Origin: Romanomermis culicivorax
Taxonomy: Eukaryota; Nematoda; Enoplea; Mermithida; Mermithidae
Direction of reading: 5' to 3'
DNA length: 64,000 nucleotides
Assembly: GCA_963922205.1 (NCBI GenBank)
Contig: CAWUHX010000010.1
Span: forward strand, 2,170,001 to 2,234,000
A program made the position numbers and the translations under genes. Shown here piece after piece: positions 1 to 10,859 of this stretch. The notes beneath the pieces were generated by a model. That model was not told where the DNA came from. It worked only from the letters and a program-made list of their open reading frames with translations, and searched no databases. Positions within the stretch are counted from its first letter, which is position 1. Each line of letters opens with the position of its first letter.

Positions 1-52
1 TTTTCTGAAATTTTTTGAGAATTTACTAAATAGAAAGAAAATCAAAATCTAA

Positions 53-232
53 CAGAGGTCCCCAAGGTCAGATTTCTCAGGTAGGGGTAAAATTGAAAAT
101 TTTCGGAGGTAGTGTAGCTAAATGTCCACTAAACACGTCATTTTGACCCAAAATTAGGCAGCCAGTGGTCGATTTTAAGGACTTTAGGTAGGGGTAATAC
201 CCCCCTCATACCCCTCCCCATGGGGCACTCTG
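53..232 (+). mobile_element. Short hAT-like MITE, CAGAG family, copy 1
   Basis: A 180-bp non-coding element begins CAGAGGTCCCC and ends GGGGCACTCTG, so the tips are inverted repeats. It is flanked by AAATCTAA (45-52) and AAATCTAC (233-240), an 8-bp target duplication with one mismatch. Copies of the same sequence lie at 39052-39230 and, inverted, at 44288-44471, also with 8-bp duplications. TIRs starting CAGA and 8-bp duplications fit non-autonomous hAT elements. No protein is encoded. Confidence 0.75.
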
Positions 233-240
233 AAATCTAC

Positions 241-890
241 AGTCGACTTATTTTCAGCTAGTTCATATGTGACTGGATTAGTGAGTGGCTAAATTCTTGT
301 TTGACGAAAAGTATGTAAATACAATAATTTAATTTGGGAATTCCTATAAATACGGGCCTGATTGAGGAAAAAAACTCTGCCGATGGAGACCGAGAGTCAG
401 TGTTTTTTTTGTGTGCCAAAACTTGGTTTTTGGCACAAAAAAATTTGGAATGGCACAAAATTTTTGGCTGGTCAAACATTAAATTTCCTTGATTTTTAGA
501 CGTTTAAAGGGCTAAAAATGCAAAAAAATTTAAGGCGCTTGGCGTCGAGTCAACGAATATAATATTTTTTGTTCGTATATTTGACCCAAACGCGAACAAT
601 TTCTCTTCGAACAGTGAATTAGCATCGTTGCAACAAACTCTATGGGCTGTCATTGTCAACATCTTTCAATCCAAAATCGCGAAAATGAATTTCGATAAGT
701 ATTTAGGAGGGTTGCGCGTTAAATGATGTCACCTAGTGACACGTGCACCCTTTTGTTCACCGGTCTTTATACTCTTATTTATGTTCACAAATTAATAATT
801 CCTGTTTGTATATTGCGTTTTGTTCTTACTACCTATTTTGCCAGTGACAATAAAATTATTTGATCGATTTGATTGATTGACTGATGAATG
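241..890. other. AT-rich intergenic stretch, no gene seen
   Basis: No convincing coding signal: the short open frames have no domain, splice context or conservation I recognise. The only local structure is a GC-rich patch near 533-550 resembling the small hairpins found elsewhere in the window. Confidence 0.5.
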
Positions 891-959
891 AAAAGAAATT
901 CTGAATATTCTCTGTTCATTCAGTCAGATTCGGATTTAAAACTGAAATTCTCACTTTTT

Positions 960-1990
960 GTGCCGATTGATTCAAATAGAAAACTTTTTTGGCGGATACA
1001 CATGTCTAAATGGCGGATTTGGGAGAAGTGTGGGAATATATATCCCTCATCCACAGAATGTCTAATCGGCGGAAATGTAGGGCAGATATACCGACGTGGG
1101 TTTTCGACAATTGGTAATTCGATGGATGCAATCACTTTACATAAAAATTTGTCATAGGTGTAAACAAGCAAATTTTTTTCTTTGTGATTTTTTTGGTAAG
1201 GGGTTTTGGACCATGAATTATCCTACATGTAAACAATCATTTTTCGTGATTTTTTGATGTAAGGAGTTTTCGACTGCAGGGAATCCAATGGATGCATCAC
1301 TTTACACAAAAAAGTATCTTGGGTGTAAACAAGTGTATTTGTGTCATTATTTGGGGCAAAGGGTCTTAGACCTCAGGGAATTCAATGAATGCATTACTTT
1401 ACACAAAAAATTATGCTGTGTGTAAACAATCCTTTTTCATGATTTTTTGGTAGGAAGGGTTTTCAACTATGGGGAATTTATTGAATCCAATCACTTTACA
1501 TGGAAAATTGTCCTGGGTGTAAACAAACATATTTTCTTCATTTTTTGGTGGGAGAGGTTTTTGACCATAGGGAATTTATTGAATCTAATCACTCTATACG
1601 GAAAATTGTCCCAGGTGTAAACAAGTGTATTTTCCTCATTTTTTATTGGAAGGGGTTTTTGACCACAGAGATTTCAATAGACACAGTCACTTCACACAAA
1701 AAATTGTTGTGTGCAATCAAAGATATTTCTGCAATTTTTGGGGTTGAGGGGTTCTTGATCCTAGAGAATTTAAATGGAAATGGTCACTTTACACACTCGT
1801 AGCCTTGAGATTTTACTGTATTTTTGATCTGAAGATGACCAAATTTAGATTCAACTGCTTCAACGAAGGTTTTCATACTTGATTGAGAAGAACTTGGTTT
1901 GATGTCCCAAAAATTTGTTTTTGTTATATTGGATTTTCATCGCTTCTGAAAAAAATAAATCTAGTCCACATTTTTCTCTATCTTTTAATT
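960..1990 (-). repeat. Minisatellite-bearing repeat, inverted copy
   Basis: From about 1000 to 1800 a ~97-bp unit recurs, recognisable by GTGTAAACAAG followed by GGGGTTTT(T/G)GACC and a TCACTTTACA block. This is the reverse complement of the array at 15113-15840; the single-copy flank at 1800-1990 is the reverse complement of 13800-14000, and 1000-1110 is the reverse complement of the flank at 15830-15950. Array and flanks therefore travel together as one repeat family. Apparent open frames inside it are by-products of the repeat. Confidence 0.75.
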
Positions 1991-2099
1991 TTTTTTTCTG
2001 GGAGAATTTTTGAATGAAACTAGCAAAAAAGGAGTTGAAAATGAAGAAGACTGACGACTTTAATCAGTTCAAATTTGAACTAACCTATAATTACAATTG

Positions 2100-2340
2100 A
2101 GTAGTATATTTCGAATGTACATTTTATTTATAATCAAAGACAAAAAACACATATAATCAACAACAACAAACAAAAAAACAAATATTTACAACAATAATAC
2201 AAAAAAACAATTATTACAACAAATGTTAATAAATAAAAACAGTTATGTACAGCAAGCATGAATAACAAATATGTATACAATGGACCATAATTTAACCAAA
2301 AAAATTTAATTAAAAAAAAATTTTAAATTTTTCAAAATTT
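2100..2340. repeat. A-rich low-complexity region
   Basis: Runs such as CAACAACAAACAAAAAAACAA continue into A/T-only sequence leading to the element that follows. No coding signal. Confidence 0.6.
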
Positions 2341-2427
2341 TGATAGGGCACGTCTTACAACCTCAAAAATACTAAAAGCACTGTTCTCATTGCTTTTTCA
2401 ATCGTTCCACTGCCTCAAATGTCATAC

Positions 2428-4623
2428 CCACCTTTTATATCTGCTGATTAGGGTTGCAAAAACCTTAATCAGTGGATATATTAAAAATGTAATCATCCTT
2501 TTACCTTCAATGAGGTATAATGAAGTCAAACTATCTGATACTGTTGATTGATTTTTTCCTTCTTTTGCAGGCTATACCAAGTTATTGCCAAAGATTGAAG
2601 CAAAGCATCAATGATTCAACTCTTATGTTGCATATTTTTATATATTTGATTAAAATTTCCAAAACTGATTTCTATTCCTCTAATTTCCTCGAAGCTCTTA
2701 AAATGGTGATATTAGATATGCGACTTGTGTCAGTAGATTCACACTTCCACATGTATAAAATACTGTTCAGAAGTGGACTCGGAAAAAAATCACAAAGTTC
2801 AGATGCAAAAAACATACTATACTAATATAAATACACAGGCATCTCATCACACTCAAATTGAGCAATGGCACTAGCCAACAATGATGAAAAGGTTTTTGCA
2901 CCCAATCGGTTCAAGTGCACGCTGCCAGTGTCAAAATTTTTTTCGTCGTTTAATGAGTCAAACGCATTAAAAACATGAACACCATTCGTCTTTTTCCTCA
3001 TGTTTTGCTCAATAAGAGATCGGTTGAGCAGCATTATTTTTCTGTAAAAATGAACTTCATCCCTATAAAGTCAGTTGACTACCAAATGCACTACTGCAAA
3101 ACATTGCTTCCAGGTTTTCAATACAAACAATTGACTGAAGTATCAGTCGTCGCCTTTCATATAATTTTCACATTTCCCGGAACGTCCCCTGCTTTAAATT
3201 CTAAAGCACATTCACGCTCAACATCAGACATACTTTTTCTAAATGTGCAACCTCCAATTCTCGAGTTATAAAATTTAAAAATTGCAATGCTCTTAAATTT
3301 CTGTCAGGTGGTGGGTGTTAAAGCAATAATTTTCCAACAAATGAATGGAAAATGATTAGTGCAGTGCATTCGTTAGTTTGTTAGTGCATGTTATTAGTAC
3401 CACTGCGATTGCAACGTGCCTCTGCATCGTAGAATGGCGGATATAATCACAGTTATGCCATGTTCCGTTGATATAGTCGTAGCAGTGCTGACTAAGCAGC
3501 ATGCCAGCTGAAAGATTAAATAAGCAACACAAGAACTAAAGTCTGTTTTTTATAAAATGCTCCCAAATGCAAAAATGACACAAATCAGTACTGTCGTCAA
3601 AAGGGTTTACGTAGAGCTCTTAACGTAAAATTTATCCCTCGAAAAATTGCTAAAGATGAGGTCAGTATGCTTACAAATTTCCAGTTGTATACGACATATC
3701 GTTTATCAGAAAATCACGAAAATCTGTAATACTACTTGCTTTCCACTTTCATTATTTGGAAGCATTTCAAGAAAAACAGACTATAGGTTCAGAGTTTGTC
3801 CAATTCAAAAATTTTACCGAAATTTCATCGAAATCAACCAAATCGTTGATTCCCAAATGGATTATAATGCACCATTGGGGTAAGATGCTCAAAATGTGAG
3901 CGAATTTTGTCATTCGTTTAAGGCTTCCGCCGGCCACAGACAATGTCATTACATTATCAATTTCGACTTGGCGTATAATGCAATCGCCGAATAAAATGTA
4001 CCGAGGGTACAGCAATGATCTTATATTCTCCCAAATTCGGCCAGACACATTCCACCTTTCTCCTTTTTGACCAGAAAAAGTAAGCAACATTCAGTGCACA
4101 TTTCAATATAGAGCCTGACTTATAATAGTTACCGACACCCCAAAATTCATCCCTCACCAACTCGACGATATACTTTCCTCCCATCTGCCGTAAAAAATTT
4201 CTAACGTCACCATTTTGAGAATACTGTCAAAATAGTAGTACTTATAATTTTTTCATTGACCACAAAATTCATTTTCAACTGACTTTATGTTTGTCCAAAG
4301 CAAACATGATCCAAAATTTGATCGCATCCCACTTTGCGTCTTTTATTGCGCTCGCATATTTTTTCATTTTCAAAGGCTCTATTTCTTTCATTATTTCTGA
4401 GATTAGAAAATTAAAAAAACTCCTCTAGAATTAAAAATAGCGAAAAAAAATAAATTTTAAAAATTTAAATTTTTTCAAATATTTAATAGGGCAGGTACAA
4501 CCTCAAAAATACCAAAAGCACTGTTCTCATTGCTTTTTCAATCCTTCCACTGCTTCAAATGTCATATCATCTCAAATGTCATATTAGGGTTTTGCAACCC
4601 TAATCAGCAGATATAAAAGGCGG
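2428..4623. mobile_element. Putative 2.2-kb element with 33-bp terminal inverted repeats
   Basis: Positions 2428-2460 and 4591-4623 are inverted repeats of 33 bp with one mismatch (core CTGCTGATTAGGGTTGCAAA). A second, direct repeat of about 110 bp (2343-2426 and 4487-4580, both containing AAAAGCACTGTTCTCATTGC) adjoins the left TIR on its outer side and the right TIR on its inner side, so this end has been duplicated or rearranged. Between the TIRs lies a decayed minus-strand SGNH-hydrolase reading frame. I see no clear target duplication, so the class is undecided. Confidence 0.5.
2822..4090 (-). pseudogene. Decayed SGNH/GDSL-type hydrolase remnant
   Basis: Reading leftward on the minus strand, 4090-3767 encodes a segment with FGDCIIRQ (GDS-like nucleophile block, Cys in place of the usual Ser) and, about 50 residues on, IIHLGINDL, which matches the GxND block of SGNH hydrolases. 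After several frame breaks, 3034-2825 encodes TGSVHLNRLG, like the conserved D-x-x-H block V. Blocks occur in the right order and direction. Family knowledge: such esterase-like domains occur in retroelement ORF1 proteins and other mobile-element genes of animals. Inference: a degraded transposon-borne gene, not functional, given the frame breaks and altered nucleophile. Confidence 0.55.
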
Positions 4624-4630
4624 AAATTAC

Positions 4631-4823
4631 TTAAACTCACGTCCTGGACTTAATATCAAGTTTTGGAGCACAGGACTGCTATCCTAGCATCTCAGTCATG
4701 GTCTTGATCCAAAACTTTGAAAATTTTCAAATTTTAAATCACTTAAACTCACATCTTGAACTTAATATCGAGTTTCGGAGCACAGGACTGCTATCCTAGC
4801 ATCTCAGTCATGGTGTTGATCCA
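4631..4823. repeat. Tandem duplication, period 112 bp
   Basis: 4631-4711 and 4743-4823 are near-identical; both contain GAGCACAGGACTGCTATCC and end in a CATGGT(C/G)TTGATCCA block. A further short copy of the end (CATGGTGCTGATCCAA) follows at about 4828. No coding. Confidence 0.8.
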
Positions 4824-5439
4824 ATACTTGTCATGGTGCTGATCCAACAAATATTTTCCATGAAGTGAGACTTCTTGATTCAGTTGTTCTAGGCCCAGGA
4901 GGAAAAATTGCTCCATTATTGACTGACAGGACCATAATGGCTGTGATGTTGTGTTCAGAGATTTTTCATGGAAAGAAGTTTTAATATATATGTAGATAGA
5001 AAAGATTGGTCACCACTCACCTTCATTCTATAACCGGTCCATTTCCTTCATAGGCTGTAAGGTCCTGTCAATCAATAGTCCACAATTTTTTCCTCTTGGG
5101 AAGGGACATGAAACCTAGAAATCTTACTTTTGGAAGATGTCCCATATGAAAGCAAATAAAAATGGTTGCAGTGAAGTGAAAACCCCCAGTTTTTAAATAT
5201 AATCCCTTGAAGCAAAGCACTTATGGATCTAGATCAGGGGGATCATGTACAACAAATATGCACACAGTAACCACAAAACCTATATCGGGTTCATGACTTA
5301 TTGCTATTACTTTCCTATGAAAAAAATTTAACCCACCCAGACCCTTGTGATTTTTAGGTTTTATTGTTGCGGTGCATTTTTGTAGCTTCCACAAAAAAGA
5401 ACCACTGCATTTTTAGGATTCCAAATTCCTTGTCCTATT
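4824..5439. other. Intergenic, nothing recognised
   Basis: Unique-looking AT-rich sequence with short frames only; no domain, repeat end or promoter signature that I can support. Confidence 0.5.
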
Positions 5440-6140
5440 GTCAACTATTTTTCAGACTTCAATGTTCCTTGTTTTTTGACTTCTCTGTTTTCTGTTCCTT
5501 TTTTTGTTGTTCTTACCTTTTCTATTTTTGCTTCTTCTATCGACTCCTTTTCTTCTTCATTCTTTCTTAATTTGTTGTCTTTTCATTCTTTTTGTTTTCT
5601 TATTCATTTTCAGTTTCTTCTTTTCGTTTCTCTTTTTGTTTTTTTCCTTTTTTGTCCATTTTTCCTCATCTCTACTCATTTTTGCTTTTTTTTCTCATTT
5701 TGTTGTTCATTCTCTTCATTATTTGCTGTTTTTTGCTTCTTGTCTCTTTTCCTTTTATTACTTTCTTTTCTATTTCCTATCCTTTCTTGTTTATATTTAG
5801 CTCTTGTTCTTTCTTTTTTTGTTTTTCTTTGTTTTCTAGTGTTTATTCTGTTTTTTCATCTTACTTCATGCTCCATATTTTTTCTTTTCTATTTTTGTGT
5901 TTCTCTCTGTTCTGCTTTTTGTCCTTTTTGTTTTTTGTATACTTTCTCTTTTACTTCTTTAGTTTTTCACCTTTCTTCCTTGTTTTTTGTCGCCTCTGTG
6001 TTTTTTATTTCATCTTTTTTCTTTCCCTTTTGTTGCTTTTTTCCTTTTCTTTTTGTTTTTAGTTCGTTTTATGGTTTTGTTTCCTTTCTTATTTCCTGTT
6101 GTTTCTTTTTCTTTTGATCTTTTCAATTTTTATTTCCTTG
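5440..6140 (+). repeat. 700-bp pyrimidine-rich (T/C) low-complexity tract
   Basis: The + strand is almost entirely T and C with very few A or G, built from irregular TTTTC, TTCTTT and TCATTT words. All three frames stay open for long stretches and read as poly-Phe/Leu/Ser, an artefact of composition. Such strand asymmetry can adopt triplex (H-DNA) structure. Confidence 0.85.
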
Positions 6141-6199
6141 ACAGAAGGTTTAACTTTTCAGTAAAGTTCAATCAATTTTTAGTCAGACAAACTACAAAT

Positions 6200-6720
6200 T
6201 TTTGAGGTCTTTCCACGAAAGTGGAAGAAAAATTTTGGGCTTTCATACTGGAAAGATGCATTTTGGTGCATTTAAGGAGGTCCAAATCTCAAAATTTTCC
6301 AGCGCTTCGCGCCAGTCAGGGGTATAATAATCATCATTTTCTATCAAATGCAGCCGTTAGCATATCTACTTCCACTTACTAATTAATTATCAACTGTTTC
6401 TATCGATCAAGTTATCTCATCTCATTTTCTAATTGTTAACAGTCAGTATTTTGCTGAAAAAAACAATTTTTCATAAATTCTCATTTTTTTCTCTCCATGC
6501 TTGAAATTTTTCCAACATTTTTAACATGAACTTTTGGGTTTATTGAGAATAGATCATTTTAGACTGTGATTTTAGAACTTCTATTCACGAACATCCATTA
6601 AAGAGATTTATTTTCCAGCCTTTTAGAATATAAAAACTAAAAAAATTTCGAAAAAAAGCTTCGCGCCCGAATGGGGAACAAATTATACTCAATCAGCAGT
6701 TGGATTTTAAATGATTTCCC
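6200..6720 (-). repeat. Fragments of the GC-hairpin hAT-like family, reverse orientation
   Basis: 6225-6320 is the reverse complement of the right part of the family complete at 52553-53336: it shares the block containing GATGCATTTTGGTGCATTT and ends at a GC hairpin (CCAGCGCTTCGCGCCAG near 6300). 6450-6700 matches the AT-rich interior loosely. No coding. Confidence 0.55.
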
Positions 6721-6734
6721 AACATTGTGAAGGT

Positions 6735-7590
6735 TAAATTTCCAGCGTTTTAGAATGTGAAAATCTAAAAATTTATCGGGCGCTCCACGCCTGTATAAAA
6801 ATTAAGTAAAGTTGGATAATCCTGATTGGAACCACAGAAATACTGATAAAAGATAAATCCATGACAACTCTCGTTAAAATACTTTCTCTGCTCTTGTAGA
6901 ACACCAATATATTCTTCATCAGCTCACTTTGACTAACATAACCAGAATTTTCTCAATTTTTTCCTAATTATTGCAGGGTTTTGAATGCAAAAGCATCAAA
7001 ATGCTTGGGTATGCTCCTAAAATGCATAAAAAATCATCCATAGGCACATTATAAACGTTTTTAAAAATGTGGAAAATTTTTGGAAAATGAAGAAAAAAAT
7101 TTTGGGTCCGATTCTCATGTGGAAAAAATCTTTGAGGAAAAAAACGGTGTTGCTGAGTGCAAAAAAAACCCTGGGCACAAATCTTTTTTTCCTGGAAGAT
7201 TTTTTCCACATGAGAAACAGACCCAAAACTTTTTCCCTCATTTTCCAAAAATTTTCCTCATTTTAAAGAATGTTTATAATGTGGCTACGGATGCTTTTTA
7301 TGCATTTTAGGAGCATACCCAAGCATTTTGTTGTATTTAGAGTCAGAAACCAGCAAAAATGAGGAAAAAATTGAGAAAATTCTAGTTATATTAGTCAAAA
7401 TGAGCTCATGAAGAAAATATTGGTGTACACAGGAGCGGGTGAAGCATGTTAATGATAGAGTTTATTCGCTATTAACATTTCTGTGGTTGTGATTAGAATC
7501 ACTTAATTTTATTTAGTTCTTGGTCTGGCACGGCATGCCAGAAAAATTTTTGAATTTTCACTTCCTAAAATGCTGAAAAATGAACCTTCA
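6735..7590. mobile_element. Large foldback element, two ~400-bp inverted arms
   Basis: The left arm (about 6735-7150) and right arm (about 7180-7590) are imperfect reverse complements. Paired landmarks include ACACCAATAT (6901) with ATATTGGTGT (7417-7426), AACCACAGAAAT (6830) with its complement near 7480, and CTCATGTGGAAAAAATC (7113-7129) with GATTTTTTCCACATGAG (7198-7214). The loop is only about 30 bp. Each arm resembles half of the GC-hairpin family, so this looks like a head-to-head pair of half elements. A transcript would form a long hairpin. Confidence 0.75.
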
Positions 7591-7655
7591 CAACGTTGAG
7601 AAATAAATTAAAATCAAACTGACAAGTGTTATTTGTTTCAAATTCAGGCCCGAAG

Positions 7656-7880
7656 CATACCTGTAAGAGGTCCAACCAGTTGGGGAGGAGGGGGTAAATC
7701 CCAAATTTGGGGGGAGAGGGTCGAAAAAAGTCGAAATTTTCCCTGAAAAAGATCAAAAACTTTTTTGTTGTGAATTTTTTCTAATTTTTTCCAAACTGGG
7801 TGGGGGGGGGGGTTGGGTATATGGTTGGCCAAGTTGGGGGGGAGGGGTTCCCTGAACCCCCCTCCACAATTACAGGTATG
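7656..7880 (+). mobile_element. G/C-run MITE (CATACCTGTA family), copy 1
   Basis: A 225-bp element with terminal inverted repeats CATACCTGTAA and TTACAGGTATG. Inside are the family's fixed blocks: an ACCAGTTGGGG-type block, a GTCGAAATTTT block, TTCCAAACTGGG and GGTTGGCCAAGTTGG, separated by runs of G. Other copies lie at 9931-10156, 11045-12151 and 32430-33490. Flanks of this copy do not show a clear duplication. Open frames inside are composition artefacts. Confidence 0.75.
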
Positions 7881-8892
7881 TTTGCTCGCCATTAATAGTC
7901 TCAAAAAAGGTACTCTCAAGGCAATGTTTTGGAACGAGAGCCACGTTTTGCCTTCCATCAACCAATTATTGCACAGCAGATTTCTGGCTGCTCTCCAGCA
8001 TTTGGTAAGAGAATGTATTCTTTCATCATCTTCAATTGCCGACATCATTTATTCATTGAGTTGCTTGTAAATTGTGTTTTTGCGGGCTGAAAAAAAGTTT
8101 GATGTTTCTTTCTTCAAATTCATACTGTTTACAGCTATTCAACCAGAATACTTGGTTGGTGGCTCATTTTCAGCCCATTTTTGAATCCAAAAAGCCGTCA
8201 GCTGCGTCTTTCTCCAGTGGGTCTGCTGTCTTCCTCAAAATTTTAGGGCTACTCGAGTCAGCTCATCAAATGCTGATGGCTGAGAGCAGACTTTAGGAGT
8301 CACTCACTAGCACTGCCTAATATTCAGATAAACTACCGAATCAAATCAACTTCAGCCAAAAGACAATTCAAACATAAGTTAAATTCATTGAATATGAATT
8401 TTTAGCTTTTGATTAGAATAAGTCAACTAAACAGAACAGTCATAGGAACCGAATAGAATAAAGCTAAGGAATCTCCTGAATTGAAAATTTTTGATAGCAT
8501 CTGATTTGTTTGTTGTGTGATCTCATCTCAACTCTGTTGTCATGTCAGTGTCAAGACTGCATTGCAGTTACTAAAGTTGGCTCAACTCTCAATTTGACTG
8601 TTAAATCAGGAAGAAACTTGTATTTCGGAGAACAAAAAGGAAAAAAAATGAATTTTTTTCTTAAAAAACCAAAAAAAACCCATCAACCCAAAAAAATAAA
8701 TATCTCCAACAGATATTCATAAACAGATGTTTTAAAATCGCAGTCTAGAATGATGTCTCGAATTTCCATCTTCAATAAATGCAAAAGTTCAGGTTGCAGA
8801 CATTTAAAAAATTCCAAGCATCGAAAAAAAAATTTGAGAGAATTGATGAAAAAAAATCTCAATTTTGGGCGACATAATTGAATGTTAATGAT
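7881..8892. other. Intergenic, no gene recognised
   Basis: Short frames at 7813-8070, 8072-8296 and 8510-8722 have no recognisable domain or start context. Sequence is AT-rich and appears to be old, unassigned DNA. Confidence 0.45.
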
Positions 8893-9183
8893 CTGGGTTG
8901 GCAGAAACCAAACTCTTGAAATCTCGGCTTTTTGGTTTTTCAGTGGTTTTTTAATGGTTTTTCTATGGTTTTTTCCTGGTTTAATTCTTTAGAATGTTTG
9001 GTACAACAAAATAACCATGTAAAAAACTGCTGGAAGCTTCCTGTATCATCTAAGACTAGTTAGGGAGCCGTAAAATGGCAGCTAGAAGTATTAATCTTAT
9101 CGGAAGTGACATTATTTTATGCTATAGGACTTCCCTATTTAGCAATCGAAATACAGTAATAGTGGGCACATAACGAGGGAACC

Positions 9184-9281
9184 ATGAGTGAAGAACACAA
9201 GAAAAGTAAAAATGGAACAGAGTGTGCGATATGTAAGGGGCAAATTCAAGGAAAAGAAGAAAAATTACAAATAATACACAA
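9184..9281 (+). other. Possible small exon with a Cys-x2-Cys motif
   Basis: ATG at 9184 opens a frame of about 32 residues that includes TECAICKG and is followed by a good donor-like site (AAT then GTACGTAATC). The charged, lysine-rich translation differs from the surrounding noise. It could be the first exon of an old transposon gene inside the 8893-10435 element. No partner exon was identified, so this is weak. Confidence 0.2.
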
Positions 9282-9930
9282 TGTACGTAATCAAAACTCA
9301 AAAATCAACTACAGAATTGTATCAATGCATCACATATCTAGATATGCACAGAAAAGTTGAAATGACACAATTTTTAACTATAAATACCATTTTTGATAAG
9401 AGGGTTTTAAATTGATAGATTATTACATATGTTATTAACATTACAAACCGCAGTTGAAGGTCGCACATAGACATTTCAGATGTTTCCAAATTTTTGCTTT
9501 TCAAACCTGTCTGCCAGCTATAACTACAGCAAATGGGTCTTATTATATATACTATGCTCGCTTGCATGATAGATACATATTTTTGTACGATTTCTTCTAC
9601 TTAGTAGCGACGTCAAGTCCTATAAAATTGAACCACTCAAAAGCTCCTCTCTTTGTTAACCTACAGTATGCTTAACTGATCTGTATAAAATTTTATTTAT
9701 GTTGTCTCATTTATATTTTGAAATTTCCAGCTAAGAAAATTAAAAAGCTTACCATAGTAATAAATTCAGTATATTAAACTCAATCATGTTTTATAACATT
9801 TTGATGATGATATGGATCAATAAATGTCACCCCGTATGGTCGGAGTACACTCCACAAAAGATTTAGTGTCTACCTTTTTGTGAGCAAATTATGTTGACTC
9901 GTGTGGTTGCAAGATGGATACAAAGGACAT

Positions 9931-10156
9931 CATACCAGCACTGGGGGGGGGGGGGGTTGGGGGACCCCCCCAACTTGGCCAACCATGTACCCAAATTCAT
10001 CCAACCCCACCATAGTTTAAAAAAATTAAAAAAATTTGCAAAAAAATGCATGTTTTTTGGCCTTTTCAGGAAAAATTTCGACTTTTTTCTACCCCCCCCC
10101 CCAAAATTTCGGATTTACCCCCCCCCCCCCAACTGGTCGGAGGTCTTACAAGTATG
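9931..10156 (-). mobile_element. G/C-run MITE with perfect 8-bp target duplication
   Basis: A 226-bp copy in reverse orientation: starts CATACCAGCA, ends TTACAAGTATG, with long G and C runs and the fixed blocks CCAACTTGGCCAACCAT and AACTGGTCGGAGGTCTTAC. It is flanked by AAGGACAT at 9923-9930 and again at 10157-10164. That exact 8-bp duplication fixes the ends of the family and suggests hAT- or P-type transposition. Confidence 0.9.
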
Positions 10157-10499
10157 AAGGACATCGATTGATTTATATTACATCTTTTGAGTACGAAATG
10201 TATCATAAAAATATGACTTTGTTCTGCTTTGTAGTGAAGTCAATTCAACTAAATTGATTGTTTTGTTGATTTAGATAGACACCAATACATGCCTAGAAGA
10301 TCGACTAATGTGAAGAAACAGTTTCCCAATGATTTTGGAAAAAAAACCAAAAAAAAACCAAAAAACTAGAGATTTTCCAATTTTTTGGTTTTTTTAAAAA
10401 AATCAAAAACCAAAAAACCAAAGCCTGCCAACCCTGTTAAATGATTAGAAAATGAAACGAGCTAACTTGATTGATAGAAACTGTTGGGCATTAATTAGT

Positions 10500-10770
10500 A
10501 GGTCGAAGTAGATATGCTAACGACCGCGCCTGATACAAAATAGTCAGGATTGCAATCATGACCGGCACGGAGTGCTGGAAAATTTTGAGATTTTGACCCT
10601 TTAAACTCCACCAAAATGCATCTTTTCGGTTTTGAATTCCCCAAAATTTTTCCACAATGAGAAGCATACCCAAAATTTTTTTCGTCATTTCGAAATTTTT
10701 TTCCTCAAAAGGCTCTATTTAAGGAAAAAACGATGGCACAAATGTCTGTGCACAAGAAAAAATAAAGCAT
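10500..10770 (+). repeat. Partial copy of GC-hairpin hAT-like family
   Basis: Shares the right-hand block of the 52553-53336 element: a weak GC hairpin (GACCGGCACGGAGTGCTGG near 10560), the GAAAATTTTGAGATT block and CACCAAAATGCATCTTTTCGG, then AAAATTTTT-rich tip sequence and GGAAAAAACGATGGCA. The left half is absent. Confidence 0.5.
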
Positions 10771-10859
10771 TAGGGAGCGAGATCTGTCATCAATTTGATT
10801 GGTGGAAAAATTTCATACCTTCAATTTGATTGGTCGAAAAGTTGTAGACTACTCCTTAA

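Larger units (their letters stand above)
8893..10435. mobile_element. hAT-like element with CTGGGTTGGCAG ends
   Basis: The left tip CTGGGTTGGCAG (8893) pairs with the right tip CTGCCAACCCTG ending at 10435, and both are followed inward by TTTGGTTTTT-type sequence in inverted orientation. Flanks are TTAATGAT on the left and TTAAATGAT on the right, an 8-bp duplication with one indel. CAGGGTTGGC-type tips and 8-bp duplications are typical of hAT elements. No transposase core is readable. A G/C-run MITE (9931-10156) sits inside it, so this element is the older insertion. Confidence 0.5.

Noticed and set aside
5364-6205. Several overlapping + strand frames up to 213 codons rich in Phe, Leu and Ser
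   Set aside because: They lie in the pyrimidine-only tract; long open frames in all three phases follow from composition, not coding.
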